A stretch of 64,000 bases of DNA, taken from contig NC_030859.1 in the NCBI RefSeq assembly GCF_000208745.1, positions 15,843,426-15,907,425 on the forward strand. The letters are read 5' to 3'. The notes under the pieces are model-generated. The model worked only from the letters and a program-made list of their open reading frames with translations, was not told where the DNA came from and ran no database searches. Shown piece by piece: positions 24,831-37,596 of this stretch. Within the stretch, counting starts at the first letter, position 1; each line of letters begins with the position of its first letter. The stretch is from Theobroma cacao. Lineage: Eukaryota; Streptophyta; Magnoliopsida; Malvales; Malvaceae. A program made the translations under genes and the position numbers.

Positions 24831-25452
24831 CACACTATAAGTTTTTGATTATTTACATTTAAATTTTATTATTTGTGTTTTTATTAATTTAATTAGTAGT
24901 TAATTATATGAAATATGTAGGAGAAATATTATTGTATATAAATATGGATTCGGGTTCGGGTAATTGGGTACCCGTGAATAATATTTTAATAATTTTTCAT
25001 CTAATTGAGTTTTTAAACAGATTAGGGTAATTATAAGGTAGTGAGAATGTATAGGTACCCTACCCATTAACAACCCTAGGCTACAAATCACACAATACAC
25101 GATGTGAAGATATGGATTAGAATGAAATAATCATTCCAACATAATAGAAAGGGAGGAATATTTATTAGGATTAATATTTGGTACAGTGACAATTTATGAT
25201 TATACATTGTACATTATCAGTCATTAACTCTCAACACCATGAGGTAAAAAAAGCATATCAAGAAATTAATAGTAAATATTAAAAAGATTTTAAAAATTAA
25301 TTAAATAAAAATAATTTTCCCAAATCACTTCACCTTTTTTTAATTGAAAGAAGGGAGATTCGTACCCTACTCTTTAGGTAGGGGATCATGCACCAATCAA
25401 TGAGTCAAATGTTCGGGTATTCACTTTTTTTCTTGTTCTTCATCAATCTATT
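24831..25452. other. Intergenic, repeat debris
   Basis: The stretch 24945-25085 holds GGGTTCGGGTAATTGGGTACCC and ends near CATTAACAACCCTAGG. This looks like the end of an old hAT-like or similar element, but no matching inverted end was found. No gene is seen. Confidence 0.35.
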
Positions 25453-26896
25453 TGTTAATTCTATTTTATAAAATTATTTTACTCTAATTTTGTTAATAAA
25501 TATTAGCTAAGTCTTTAATTTTCAATTATAATTTAGTTCTTTTTAGTTATTTTTATAATTAGTTTATTGTTAAGTGAGTTATTTAATTATATGTTTATTT
25601 CTTTTAATTTGGTTATTATTTATTAGTTTTATATTGTTGTAAGAATTAATGGAATTGGACTTAATTTTGGAAAGTAAGGTGCTGAAAGAGTCGAAAGTTT
25701 GCTTGTATGAGCTTCAGTGTTTTGACCATAACTAGTGCTACAAAACTCTAGATGATGTGATTCTTGGACCATTGGAAAGTTAAGAGACAAAGCTACAACT
25801 TTCATGAGATCACTTTGCCCAATTCTACTTTGAAGATAGAGAAAATTGCATTGGAAGATGACTAGGCGCACTATTATGAGAATGACAATTTTAAAGCTGA
25901 CAATTGATGTTTGAGCCTCATTGCACTATTAAGCCTAATAGTTAGAATTAGTAGGTTAACTTAAGGACTTCTAGGTTAAGATTGTTAATATATATAGTAT
26001 GTTTTAAGAGAGATTAGGTTAAACAACCTTAAAAGATTTAACAAGTTAGAAGTTGAGGCTCAAACTTGGAGAACAAGGTTGTAAATATTTGCTTTGTTTG
26101 CTTCCTTAGCTTTTATTTTTCTTGTTACTCTTAATGGTTAAACTTCACATATTTTTATTTGTCTTTGCAATTATGAGTAGCTAATTTTCTTTTTCTAGGA
26201 TTACAATTGAATTCACATGTAACCTAAATTTTTAATCTCTTTCTTCCTTATCTTTAATGGGATTTGAATTCTTTATTCCAATTTGTTCTTAATACTTTTA
26301 ATTGCTTCATCATAAATTAAATTGATTTATGAATCTAAATAAACTTGGGAAAGGGAGTTTAGTATAGACTAAAATTGGGATAGTATATGATCATAATAAT
26401 TGTTTTGCGTATAGGATAGGGACATACCTATATGCCATATGTAGCTAGATTAGAGCTTGAACTTAATAAATTAATTTTAATTTCAATTCATATAGGGATA
26501 TAGTGTTTTGTTAAAATAGATATTTTTATAAGATAAGTTGGGAAACCCTTATAGATAATTGATGACTCTAGGTTAACAATTCAATCTAGTGAAATAAGTT
26601 AAGGAAGAGAGGTAAGATTTAGATTAAATATGAGGGATATTGTAATCTTTGGCTTGTTTGATTTTTTTTTACCCAAGTTGATATTACTTTGATCTTTCTT
26701 TTTAGTTTAAATTTTGGTTAATTAGTTTTAGTTAATTAATTTAGTTATTTGATTTTGATTGTTTGGATAAGATTAAATTGTTCTAATTTTAATACTTAAT
26801 AAAATTTTATATCAATTCTCTGTGAGATCGATACTCTGCTTACTTATATATTACCTATTCAATATGTATACTTGCATAGCAAAATTTTAACTGACA
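25453..26896 (+). mobile_element. 5' LTR of an Athila-like Ty3 retrotransposon
   Basis: The LTR opens TGTTAATTCTATTTTATAAA and closes ...TGCATAGC...ACTGACA, about 1,444 bases. It contains blocks shared with the LTRs at 656-1965 and 27770-32240, including the text around 25690-25850. A degenerate tRNA-Asp primer binding site follows six bases later, and gag follows that, which fixes this as the 5' LTR in plus orientation. Confidence 0.8.
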
Positions 26897-26902
26897 AGTT
26901 TT

Positions 26903-26920
26903 TAGCGTCGTTGCTAGGGA
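26903..26920 (+). other. Degenerate tRNA-Asp primer binding site
   Basis: TAGCGTCGTTGCTAGGGA differs at four positions from TGGCGCCGTTGCCGGGGA, the complement of the plant tRNA-Asp 3' end used by Athila/Tat elements. It sits just inside the 5' LTR. Confidence 0.8.
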
Positions 26921-27009
26921 ATTGTTTCTAAAATTTTTAGTAATACTAATACCAAGCAATTCAGTCTTACTTCAAATTTTATTTTTCTTGTTTTAATATA
27001 AGTTTTTGT

Positions 27010-27767
27010 TTGCCTGTAGATATCTTTGGTCATTGTATGCAAAAAAGAAACAACTTGAATCTTGTTCCTTTTGATCCTGAGATAGAAAGAACTTTCAGAA
27101 GACGTCGAAGGAAAAATTTTCAAATTGCAACTTTAAATCAGACAATGATTGAGGATAACAGCAACAATGGCAATAATGCAATTAATCTAGTTCTCGAAGA
27201 AAATAAAGCATTGCGGGATTATCATGTTCCTCTTTTGCAAGGTTTGTACCAATGCCTTAGAAGATCGTCTATCAATGCAAATAATTTTGAAATTAAACTA
27301 ACTTAGATTCAGATGATTCAGTCTTCAGTCCAATTTGGTGGGTTACCTAATGATGATCCTAATTCTAATTTGGTGAATTTTCTGAAAATTTGTGATACCT
27401 TCAAATACAATGGGGTAACTGATAATGCTATTAAATTGAGACTATTTTCATTGTTTTGAAGGATAAAGTAAAGAGCTGGCTTAATTCACTGCCCAATGGG
27501 TTTATTACTACATAGGAGGACTTGGCTCAAAAGTTTCTAGCAAAATTCTTTCCTCCTGTTAATACTGCAAAAATGAGAAATGATATAACCCCATTCACTC
27601 AATTTGAAGGTGAATCCTTATGTGAAGCTTGGAAGAGATTTAAAAAACTATTAAGAAGATGTCTACATCATGGGATTCCTGATTGATTGCAAGTTCAGAC
27701 ATTCTACAATGGGCTGGTTGGTTTGATAAAAACCACAATTAATGCTGTTGCTGGTGGGGTATTAATA
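27010..27767 (+). pseudogene. Athila-like gag, first part
   Basis: Frames here read as the N-terminal half of an Athila-type Gag. LVPFDPEIERTFRRRRRKNF is at the start. Then come SSVQFGGLPNDDPNSNLVNF, KVKSWLNSLP, FPPVNTAKMRNDI and the retrotransposon-gag core EGESLCEAWKRFKKLLRRC. Stops at 27304-27306, near 27510 and near 27684, and a frame change near 27458, break it. The frame ends abruptly at 27767, where a solo LTR is inserted, and continues at 32241. Gag would form the retrotransposon particle; this copy is dead. Confidence 0.88.
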
Positions 27768-27769
27768 TG

Positions 27770-30700
27770 TGTTGTTGATTTTGCATATGCAAGTATACAT
27801 ATCGAACAAGTAATATAGACAATAAGTCTAGAATTGATCCCACAGGGATTTGCTTTTAATTCTTCACTAAGTATTAAAATTATAACAAATTAATCTTATT
27901 CAAGCAACTTGATGTTTTAGAAAATTAATTAAAACTAAATGAAAGCAACCACTAAATTAATTAACAGAAACTAAAAATTCACTTGAGAAAAGCTATATAT
28001 TAAAATCTAGGATTATGGGTTCATTCAGCATTTTATCTGATACCAGCTTATCTTGTTATTAATCTTTCTTGAGTGGTTTTACTAACCTAGAATCTAAAGC
28101 TATGGACAAGTCTCTGTCGAGTTGCTTGTACAAATAATTAACTTAATTAGTTCACTATATGTCTATAGGAATCAATTAAATTAAGTTTATTAAGCAAGTG
28201 TCATAATGTAGCTATGTATGGCAATTGACGTATGTCTACCCGAATTGCGAATCAGATCACCTAAATGACGTGTACATCATTATTCAAACCTTAGTCCAAT
28301 ATAAAATCTCTCTGTCGAGTCTCAATTAGATTCACAAATCAGTTAATTGTTGATCAGACAATCAAAAGCATTAAGAACATATTCAAATAAGCAAAACTAC
28401 ACCCATTCATGATAAATAAAAAAGAAACTACGTGTTGCAATCCACCACAATCATAGAAAAGATAATTTGGCTCATAATATCTAATAAAAACAATATCCAA
28501 AGAAATTTAGCCATGAATCTAAGTCAAAGAAAATAAAAAAAACACAAAAGTAGAGAAAGAAACTAATTATTGAAGCTTTGCAATCTCAATTCTCTTTCAA
28601 TTTCTTTTGTTTTCTTGCCTTGTTCTTGGCTCCAAATCTCCAGAATAGTTGCATGTTGCCCTTTCTTAAAATCTATGAAAAAGGTCCCTTAAATAGGCTT
28701 TAAGTAACCTAATTTTTAAAATCTTATCAATTTTTTTATTTTTGGAAAATCGCTACTTAAATAGGTGTTGCTTATTCAGCGCTGCAACGCTGAGCTCTTG
28801 GGAAAATGTGGTGTGCTTCATTTCACCAGCGCTACAGCCTTGTTCTTTTAGCTCTACGACAGTCTATCAAATTTGAATGTGATTTTCACCCTGATCTGCT
28901 CTAAACTAGGAAAAGTAATAAATATGAAAGTTTTAGCCCTATCTCTTAACCAATGGCTCAAGAATCACATCAATTGGACTTTGAGATTGAACGATAAGCT
29001 CCAAATACCGCATCATGTTCAGTCCATGCATACTACTGCAGTGCTTTGACTTAGACATATATTTTGACTATGATTTTGTCACGACCCGGAACTCCCATAG
29101 AGCCCGTGACAACCGTCATGACATCTCGATAGGCACTCATTACCCCGAATGCCGATTGAAACCCCGTAAGGCTTAGCATCAGCTTCCGCATCTCCCCGGT
29201 GAGTGACAGTTATTAAATCTCACATTTCAAGAAAATCATAAGTCGTTTCCAAATCAAAGTAATAAAATATTATTTTTTTGGCTCACAAGGGCATTTTCGT
29301 CATTTTTCTTCAAAAATACCAAAACCCGCCAAAAACATGGTGTAAAAGATAAATATGTTCATACATACTTTAAATCAGATAACTGAAGTATAAAATTACT
29401 TTTATAGTGACACGTGGGCCTCCAACTGACCAAGAAGATGTAGGGCTACGAACCCTTACTTTCTAGGATGCAAGTCCGAGATTAATTTTCGTCTTAATCA
29501 ACTATCAACAAACTGTCCTGAGCCTGAAAAATGGATAGGAAAAGGGGTGAGATTATGATTACATAATCCTAGTGAGTAAACAGACACCATCTAAACTATC
29601 TAAAGACGAGTAAATGGAGACGAATTAAAATATTCTTTTCTAATATATGTTTCATAACATGAATATTCAGTTTACTCAATTAATCAACATGGCTTATATA
29701 TCTCACAAAACTTGGCTCCTGCTAAAATCATTCTCGCGGTAACCTTCGTCAAGGTATCCCACTGAGACCTCCAAGGTTGTTAAATGTCCCATACCCATAA
29801 ACATGTTTTTGCATTTGATACATAGTCGTTCCTTGGTGTTGGCTGAGTCTCACTCTCACGCGGTGGTCCACATGAAGTGCACTCAAAAAGCCCACCTTAG
29901 GAGATACCCTACACGCCTCTACGACTGAGGTGAGAATATAAAGGAGTTTACCATGTCCCTCTAATAGGCTGGTCCACGGAACCTCGCCACTGCAGTAACT
30001 AATCTTTATTTTATCTACCACTTGATTTATAAAATCCTTATCTGCATGACATGGTAATTTTTTGCAATCTAGCCTCTCAAGGTTGAATACGTAGTATATA
30101 TAATTTTGATACAAACACAGACTTTGCCATTCATGCTCACATATTGCTATAAGCCATATAATTTAAAACACAATTTATAACACAAGTAGGCAGTCTCCAA
30201 TTACTCTATTTTCAAAACCAGTATTCAATTTTCCAGAAAATTTATAAAATCACAATTTCTCCTAAAACGTAGTAATTTACCATTTAAACCCATTTTCTAT
30301 AAAATCACACAATTGTATAAAACCACTCTAGATAATTAAGACGATAATAAGTTTACTCACAATATTAGAAGTAGAAATACTCCTATTTTCAGTCCGCGGG
30401 TACAGTCCTTTACCTTCATCTAATAGCTCACCACCTAGCTATAATCCATGACACATATTCTAATTAAATCGTGTCTAATAGTCATAAGCTATTTCAAGCT
30501 CGATATATATGCATGATATGAAATGAAAAATGCACGGGTAGCCATCTAAATCCGGTATTGGCCTAAGTCAATTTTTCATTCGATAAATTGGCCAATGCGT
30601 CCAATTTCACTCCAACTTGCTCTATTTCTTTTCCAATCCCTTAATTCACTAAGCACAACTAATTAACACACAATTAGGCAAAATTTATCTTCACTTTTCT

Positions 30701-32240
30701 TCTTGGAACTTTCGGCCAACAATGGTACACTAACTCCGTGATTTTTCCTACTTAATTTTCTCTCCATAATTCATTAATTCCTACACCAAAAACTATTATT
30801 TCTTAATCAAATCACCTAGAATAACATCCCATTCTTCCTCATTATTCACTTAGAGAATTCGGCTATTGATGGGTTCCAAACCTTTGGTGGTTTTCTTCAC
30901 TTGTTTTCATGCTACACATCATTAATCACCTAAAAACACTAACATACCTAAAAATCAAACCAATCCAAGATCATTCTCTCTCCATACCCATTTTGATCAG
31001 CCATGAATTCATCATGAAAACATGTAATTTAACCATGAAAATCAAGAGAAAATGCATGGGTAAGGTAAATCACTAGCAAAATCAAAGAAATTTTACCTTT
31101 GCTTGATCAAATCCTTAAATTCTAACACTTTCTCTTTGATTTTTCCCACCTAGGGTTTGTTCTTCCTTGGTTTCTCTTCTCTTCTGGTTTGGCTGATCAC
31201 TATGGGAGAAATGGGCTGATTTTTTTACCTTTTTATAAAGAAATAATAAAATAATAAAAACATGACACATGGCATTTCCTTATTGGTTCAAATTTTAAAT
31301 ATTTGACTTTTAATTTTTTAATTCTCCACCACACATTTCTCATGTTTATCTATTTTCATGATGAATAAAATCCCTTGGTCTTGACAAGTGTCGGGAGTGA
31401 AAATTTACCGATTTGCCCTCGGAGTGGCAAAATTACCATTTCGCCTCTATACTCCAAATTATACCGAAATTAAAATTTTTTACTTCTAAACTTCAAATCA
31501 TACTCCAATAAGTCAAATGGGGCAAAAAAAAATCTTTTCTAAAAATTTTCATTTTGTCCCCAAGTGGCAAATGACCATTTTGCCCCTAGATAGTAAAAAT
31601 TTCGGTTTGACTTCAAATTGATCCTCGAACTCCGAATTACCATTTTGAGTCATCCCTGAATTGTGAAACTCTTAATTTCACCTTAAAATTCATATTTGAA
31701 CTAGTTCGAGGCTTAATCGACTTAATGGTACCTTTAGGGGCAATATCATCTTTTAACGATTTCTCGAACTTCCTAAATATGTAAACATTCTATTGAGTAT
31801 GTAAATGACGTCGTAATTATTTTATAGAATAGGGTTTGATAGATTCAATCCAAACTGGGAAAGGTGGTCAACAAAAAAGTTGTAACCCTTCCTCTTATCG
31901 TTCTAGTGGTCCAAGAATCACTTCATTTGGAGTTCTTTACAAAGAGATATGGTCAAAATACCGCAATATATACGAATGAAACCATCACCATACTTCCACG
32001 GATTTTCATCAAATTTCCTACAAAAGTAATAAAAGTAACTAGCAATAACTACCCTTAAAGTAATTTAAAACAAAAAAACATAAAATTTAACTAACATAAC
32101 TTAAATTAACTACTCAATATGTAATCAAACTTAAACTAGAAAGACACCTAAAATCCTACAATTTGAAGCTAAAATCTCAAAGATCTAGCTACTTAAGCCT
32201 CCAAAATATGTCAAAATAACTCCATATAATAGAGTTATCA
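27770..32240 (-). mobile_element. Solo LTR (Athila-like family) inserted in gag
   Basis: Plus-strand ends are TGTTGTTGATT... and ...GAGTTATCA; the minus strand therefore starts TGATAACTC like its relatives. Flanks ATATG (27765-27769) and ATAGG (32241-32245) are a 5-bp target duplication with one change. No internal retrotransposon region or second LTR is present. After removing the nested insertion (29077-31841 plus one target copy) it is about 1.7 kb. The 1.4-kb family relative at 25453 lies 2.3 kb to the left in opposite orientation. Confidence 0.8.
29077..31841 (+). mobile_element. Solo LTR, TGTCACGACCCG family, nested
   Basis: This starts TGTCACGACCCGG and ends ...GGGTTTGATA, about 2,765 bases, with target duplications GATTT (29072-29076) and GATTC (31842-31846). 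It is the inverse-orientation relative of 46117-49087; shared blocks include the tracts around 29730-30010 and 31400-31700. The last base pair is TA rather than CA. A 121-codon open stretch at 29749-30114 is not matched by an intact frame in the other copy, so I do not call it a gene. The LTR splits the Athila-like solo LTR. Confidence 0.78.
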
Positions 32241-32993
32241 ATAGGTAAGAATGTTGCAGATGCTTATAATCTGTTGGAAGAGATGGCCTCAAATAATTAC
32301 CAATGACTTCAAAAAGGTTTGGTTCGAGAAAAGTTGTTAGGGCGTATAAGGTTGATGCACTTAATGCCTTAATTGCACAAGTGGTTGCACTATCTAAGAA
32401 GTTTGACACATTGGGAGTTCATGCTGATCAAAATTTATTTATAAGCTGTGAAAGATGTGTGGAGATGGCCATTCAAGTGATCAATATCCTTATAATTCTA
32501 AATCAGTCCAGTTTGTGGGGAACTTCAACAAGTAGCAAAATAATCCATTCTCCAATACATATAATTTTGGTTAGAGAAACCACCCTAACTTTTCATGAAA
32601 GATTAATGCAGGGCCTTCAAATCCAAAACCCAACATGCCTCATGGTTTTCAACAACAAGCTAAACCACCAATTCTTGAAAAGAAGTCCCAAGTAGAAGAA
32701 CTTTCCTTGCAATATATATTAAAGAGTGATGCTATAATTCAAAGCTATGGAGCCTCCTTGAGAAATCTTGAGAGCCAAATGGGATAGCTTGCAAATTCCA
32801 TCAACAGTAGACCCCAAGGTGCTTTGTCAAGTGACACACCAATCAATCCCAAAGGTAAGGAACAATACAAAGCAATCACTTTACGAAGTGGAAAAGAAAT
32901 TGAAGAGGTGAATGAAAAAGCAATTGAATTTGTGAATGAACATGTTGATGCAGAGGAAAGAATGTGTGACAAAGTAATTGAAGTTGAATAGAA
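32241..32993 (+). pseudogene. Athila-like gag, second part
   Basis: This continues the gag frame cut at 27767: NVADAYNLLEEMASNN, then VDALNALIAQVVALSKKFDT (the conserved Athila linker), a cysteine motif near CERC, and finally KEQYKAITLRSGKEIEEVNE before stops. Stops and frame shifts occur near 32308, 32693 and 32787. Protease and polymerase domains are absent: the sequence ends near 32993 and passes into an unrelated LTR fragment. Confidence 0.85.
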
Positions 32994-33002
32994 AGATGAT
33001 AA

Positions 33003-33158
33003 CAAAGTTGCAAATCAATCTGCTATCTTATTTACTCTGTTTTTGTTTTATTTTCATTCTTTCTTTTATCCTGCATTTGTCTACACTTAGAGACAATTTT
33101 TGAAAGAGCCAAATTATGCTATTCACCCCCCCTCTAGCACATTTAATTGAGACCAAGA
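33003..33158 (-). mobile_element. Fragment of a Sirevirus-like LTR end
   Basis: On the minus strand it begins TTGGTCTCAATTAAATGTGC and continues TAGAGGGGGGGTGAATAGC, closely like the LTR end at 41496 (TTGGTCCCAATTATATGTGC, then TAGAGGGGGGGTGAATAAC). Similarity fades towards 33003. Only this end is present. Confidence 0.6.
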
Positions 33159-33160
33159 GT

Positions 33161-34230
33161 TAATTAAACATAATAAAAGAATCATGACATTTTTTTGAAT
33201 TTGCATGTATAGTTCAAGGAATTTTTAAAATATTATGCTTTTATAAAGTTTAAACTTTCTTGGAAAATAAGAGCTCTTTATAAATCTAATCTTAAGTTGA
33301 ATTGGAAACACGTTAGGTAAGGTTGCTTTTACATGAAAATAGCCTTACAACTAAGAGTGGACTTTTGGTCTTTCTCATTTTATATTTTAAAGTGGAAGTA
33401 GAGTAATGGATGATAATGTAATATGCAGAGGTGAAATGATGACATGATTACATGGCCTTTTTTACCTTCCATTTTAACACCACGTCAGCGTCATGTGAAT
33501 ATCAAAATGACAAGTGATATTTTTACTATAGTTAGTCAATCACTAGTTATAAGAGCCTATTTAGTTCAAATAAAAGTATAGATGGTTAATTAATTGTAAC
33601 AAAAGAATCATGACTTTTTTTGAATTTGCTTGTATAATTCAAGAATTTTTTAAAATATTATGCTTTTATAAAGTATAAACTTTCTTGGAAAATAAGAGCT
33701 CTTTATAAATATAGTCTTAAGTTGAATTGGAAACACGTTAGGTAAGGTTGCTTTTACGTGGAAATAGCCTTGCAACTAAGAGTGGACTTCTAGTCTTTCT
33801 CCTTTTATATTTTTTAAAGTGAAAGGAGAGTAGTGGATTCATTTTCATTACTTTTTATATTTTTTTTCATAAATGTTACTAATAATAGTTAGTCAATCAT
33901 TAATCATAAAGGCCTATTCAGTTCAAAAAATATATAAATGGTTAATTAAACACAATAAAAGAATTATGACCCTTTTTTGAATTTACTTGTATAGTTCAAA
34001 GATTTTTTAAAATATTATGCTTTTATAAAGTTTAAACTTTCTTGGAAAATAAGAGCTGTATATAAATCTAATCTTAAGTTGAATTGGAAATACGTTAGGT
34101 AAGGTTGCTTTTACGTGGAAATAGCCTTGCAACTAAGAGTGGACTTCTAGTCTTTCTCCTTTAATATATTTTTAAAGTGAAAAGAGTAGTGGGGTTCATT
34201 TTCATTACCTTTTATGTGTTTTTGAAAGTT
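33161..34230. repeat. Three tandem copies of a 355-425 bp repeat
   Basis: Copies begin near 33161, 33587 and 33943, each starting with TTAATTAA...ACAATAAAAGAAT and containing AACTTTCTTGGAAAATAAGA, GTTAGGTAAGGTTGCTTTTA and AACTAAGAGTGGACTT. A partial fourth copy (CTTGTCTTTCTCCTCCTATATT onward) is at 34480-34570. The 5' part resembles the dispersed repeats at 2045, 16525 and 58890. It lies upstream of the resistance-gene remnant. Confidence 0.88.
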
Positions 34231-35138
34231 AAAGATAAAAAGTGGGAAAAGTTAGAGATAAGATCTAATGAGACATTAATTCCAAGAGAAAACAAGTAGT
34301 ATTAGAATTATATTTTACAAAAGATCTAAAAATACATAATATATAAAAAAGTTTAAAAATTTTGCAGGCATATCAAAACGCTCCGCCCCTGCTTATGATC
34401 GGACGTATGCTTTTGAAAAGGAAAAGCTCTGAAGTCTGAAATACTCTCAACAAGCAGCGGTCATTTTCTAGGACTTAAAGATCTATTTCTTGTCTTTCTC
34501 CTCCTATATTTTTTAAAATGAAAGCAGAATAGTGGAGTTCATTTTCATTACTTTTTATGTGTTTCTTTGATGTTTGCAGAGCTACTATTTCCATATGCAA
34601 AACTTTGAGTATACTACTTCTCTCACTTCATGTCTATGCTCTAGCCTTGATGTGTGTGTGAGTTTGCTTCGCTCATGATCTACTCTGAGTTCCACAAGGT
34701 ATGATTACAGGGTTCACTCACTGGAAGGTCTTAGGCTTCCATTACATTTCCAAGCACACATTGACAAACTTTGTCTTTCATTATTATTATTTATATTCTA
34801 AGACGTTGGACATCTGCTTTGCAATTTATATGTTTCTTTATCTTCATATTGATAATTAAAAAACATTAAGCTATTTTCAGTTAGTGCTTTTTAATTATTT
34901 ATAAAAAATTATTTTAGAAGTAAGTTTTATATATCTTTATCAATACAAATAACAATTTATATTTTCTAAATGTCAAGTATCATGACAAAAGCTTTGACGC
35001 ATATCTTGTTTAAAGTCTTTCTTTCTTTTATTTTTTGCCATTTTTATTTTAGAATTTGTGATTTATAACGAAGCTGTTAGCAAATTTCATACTATGCAAT
35101 AATATATAGAAATGCACTTGGAAGTCTTTATTAATTTT
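34231..35138. other. Intergenic upstream of LRR gene
   Basis: This contains the partial fourth repeat copy and a pyrimidine-rich stretch at 34600-34700 that could be a leader with a donor-like AAGGTATG at about 34698. No exon coding for a CC or NB-ARC domain is seen. Confidence 0.4.
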
Positions 35139-36991
35139 ATGGAGATTGAATTAAAAGGATTTTATGGTCAATAGGCATCATGAAGGAGATCATATTCTTC
35201 AGATTCTCATCAATGCTTTAGTAGCAGAGAGTTTTGGAAGGAAAGATTCGTTGAGATCAGCTGGGGAAATTTTTGATCAAGTGGAAAACTTGAACAAAAA
35301 TGTATGAATTTGGTCATGAAGTTGGTGGATCAGGATTAAGTAAGCCACCAAAGGAAGAAGAATTGGTGGGCAAAGAGATTGATTTGATGGATAATAAGGT
35401 GTCTGAGCTGCCAGAGTCTCCAAATTGCCCTTCGTTGATTGTCTTGCGTTTGCAAAGGAACTATGATTTGGGAGCTCTTCCCCCCTTATTCTTCCAACGC
35501 ATGCCCCTCCTCCAACTGCTGGATTTGTCCAATACTAGCATCAAATCTTTGCCAAAATCTCTTCCCAAATTGGTTGCACTGAAAAAGCTCTTCTTAAGAG
35601 GATGTAAACTCTTCATGAAACTATCACCTCAGGTTGGGAAACTCGACAATCTTGAGGAGCTTGATCTTGATGAAACTCAGATCATCAATCTGCCTGTTGA
35701 CATTGGAAGACTAGTCAAGCTAAGACTCTTGAAGGTATCTTTTTATGGACATACAAACTTTAGCAAAAGGAAATTGCAATCAAACTTAGTACTTCACCCT
35801 GAGACAATTTCAAATCTCTCCCAATTGACTGAATTAAGCATCGATGTCGATCCATCAGACAAGCGCTGGGATGATTCTGTGGAAGCTGTTGTAAAGGGAG
35901 TATGCAACTCAAAAGGGTTGAGGAGTCTTAGCTTGTACCTGCCAAAAGTTCAACTTTTAGATTTTATTTCACTGATATATCCTTCGTTAACACGCTTTAG
36001 ATTTATTCTTGGCTATGATAAAAGGAGAATCATCTCTCGCGTACCTCATGAAGCTGAAGCAGAATTCAGAAAATGGGACAGATGCTTGAAGTTTGTGAAT
36101 GGTGAAAACATCCCAATTCAAATAAGACAAGTACTCAAGATTTCTACTTCTTTTTTCTTGGACCGGCATGCAAATGCAATGAATCTGTCTGAATTCGGGA
36201 ATGAGAATTTGAAGATGCTAAAGTGTTGCTTGTTGGCAGAGTGTAATGAGATGGAAACCATTATTGATGGATCCGAACTTGACCCTGGTTCGGCAGAAAA
36301 CGTGCTTGAATCACTGCAGTATTTGAGCCTTTATTACATGAAGAATTTACGGAGTATTTGGAAAGGACCTCTGCGTTATGGTTGTATGTCTAAGTTAAAG
36401 TTCCTAGCATTGCATACATGCCCCAAGCTGAGAAATATTTTCTCACATACTTTGCTTCAAAGTTTTGTCAGCTTGGAGGAGTTTATTCTCGAGGACTGTC
36501 CTAAGGTCGCCAGCCTAGTAAGCCATGAATCTGTCAAGCCGATTTCTGATACTTGTCTCCCAACTTTGAAAAGATTGTTTCTTCTTTACCTCCCTGAACT
36601 GGTCAGCATTTTTAATGGTCTATTCATCGCACCAAAATTGGAGAGAATAGGCTTTTATAATTGCCCAAAGCTTAAATGCCTATCGAAAAGAGAATTGTCA
36701 AGCAAACAACTAAAAATGATCAAAGGAGAAAGTCATTGGTGGGAAGATATAGAGTGGAATGAAACAGAGTGGGGAACTCGGCCAGATTATCTAATGCATA
36801 TTTTTTCTCCTGTCAATAATGAGGAAGATGTGATGACAGAATTGGCACAAGACAAAGATCTTTCTGAAGCCACGATTAAAAATGAAGGCCAAAAGTACAC
36901 AGGTAATTTGTTTAGCTATCTTATAATCATTTCAATTTTCAACCACGACTATTTCTTAAATCTGCAGAGTCTAGACATTGAGCCTAGTTAA
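35139..36991 (+). pseudogene. CNL resistance gene remnant, LRR region
   Basis: The long frame 35300-36991 (563 codons) is a leucine-rich repeat domain of the RPS2/At4g27190 type: LMDNKVSELPESPNCPSLIV, MPLLQLLDLSNTSIKSLPKS, LEELDLDETQIINLP, and a C-terminal part with WKGPL, HTCPKLRNIF and WWEDIEWNE. Just upstream, in another frame (35139-35298), codons read GFMVNRHHEGDHILQILINA, the winged-helix end of an NB-ARC domain, followed by TGA. So the gene is shifted by one base between NB-ARC end and LRR, and CC, P-loop, GLPL and MHD parts are missing. The LRR frame has its own ATG at 35300 and could be expressed alone. A donor at 36901 and acceptor CTGCAG at 36967 suggest an alternative 3' end. CNL proteins sense pathogen effectors; this copy lacks the switch. 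Confidence 0.82.
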
Positions 36992-37596
36992 TTTCATTAA
37001 TCATTGGTGTACATATACAAGACAAAGGATGTGTGATATTAACTTATCTCACTTACATAATTTTTCTAACATTATAACTTGGATTCATATGTTACATCAG
37101 AAAATCATTTTACGATTGTAGAAGATTTATTGCCTTGATCTTCTCCTCTGGCTTGCTTTTGTTCTGTCAACTGATATGGTTGATTGCCTTATGTCCCCTA
37201 TTAAAGATTTATGTCTAAGTTGCACATTACCTTATCTTTTGAGCATATACCCATTATATATGATGCCCAAAACTATCCCATTGAAGTTTCAAATTTAAAG
37301 GGAAGAAAAGAAATAGTAGAAAAATATTACCAAAATTTGTGTCTTACTCTTCTCTTTCATTTCACTCCTCCATATTTGGCTACCCTCCATTACTTTTATC
37401 ATTATTGACAAGAAGGGAAGGTCTTTAACCTTGCGCCTTTGAAAATTGGCAGATGATGGAAAATTGCTTGACGTAGTAAGACAACATAAAGGCCCTTGGC
37501 CAGGTAATGTTTCCTTATGACACTTAATGAGTTTCTTCTCATTTGCTGTCTCAATAGTTTTTAGGCAGTTGTTGGCTGTTATTGTCAGATTGTGTG
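36992..37596. other. Intergenic, upstream of LSH gene
   Basis: No gene is recognised. The last ~200 bases should include the LSH promoter and leader; no TATA box can be assigned confidently. Confidence 0.4.

Noticed and set aside
29749..30114. A 121-codon frame within the solo LTR
   Set aside because: No intact counterpart in the related LTR at 46117-49087 and no recognisable domain; likely chance.
33040..33100. Athila polypurine-tract region
   Set aside because: The GTCTACA...GACAA text was suggestive, but the adjoining bases match a Sirevirus-like LTR end in inverse orientation and no LTR follows.
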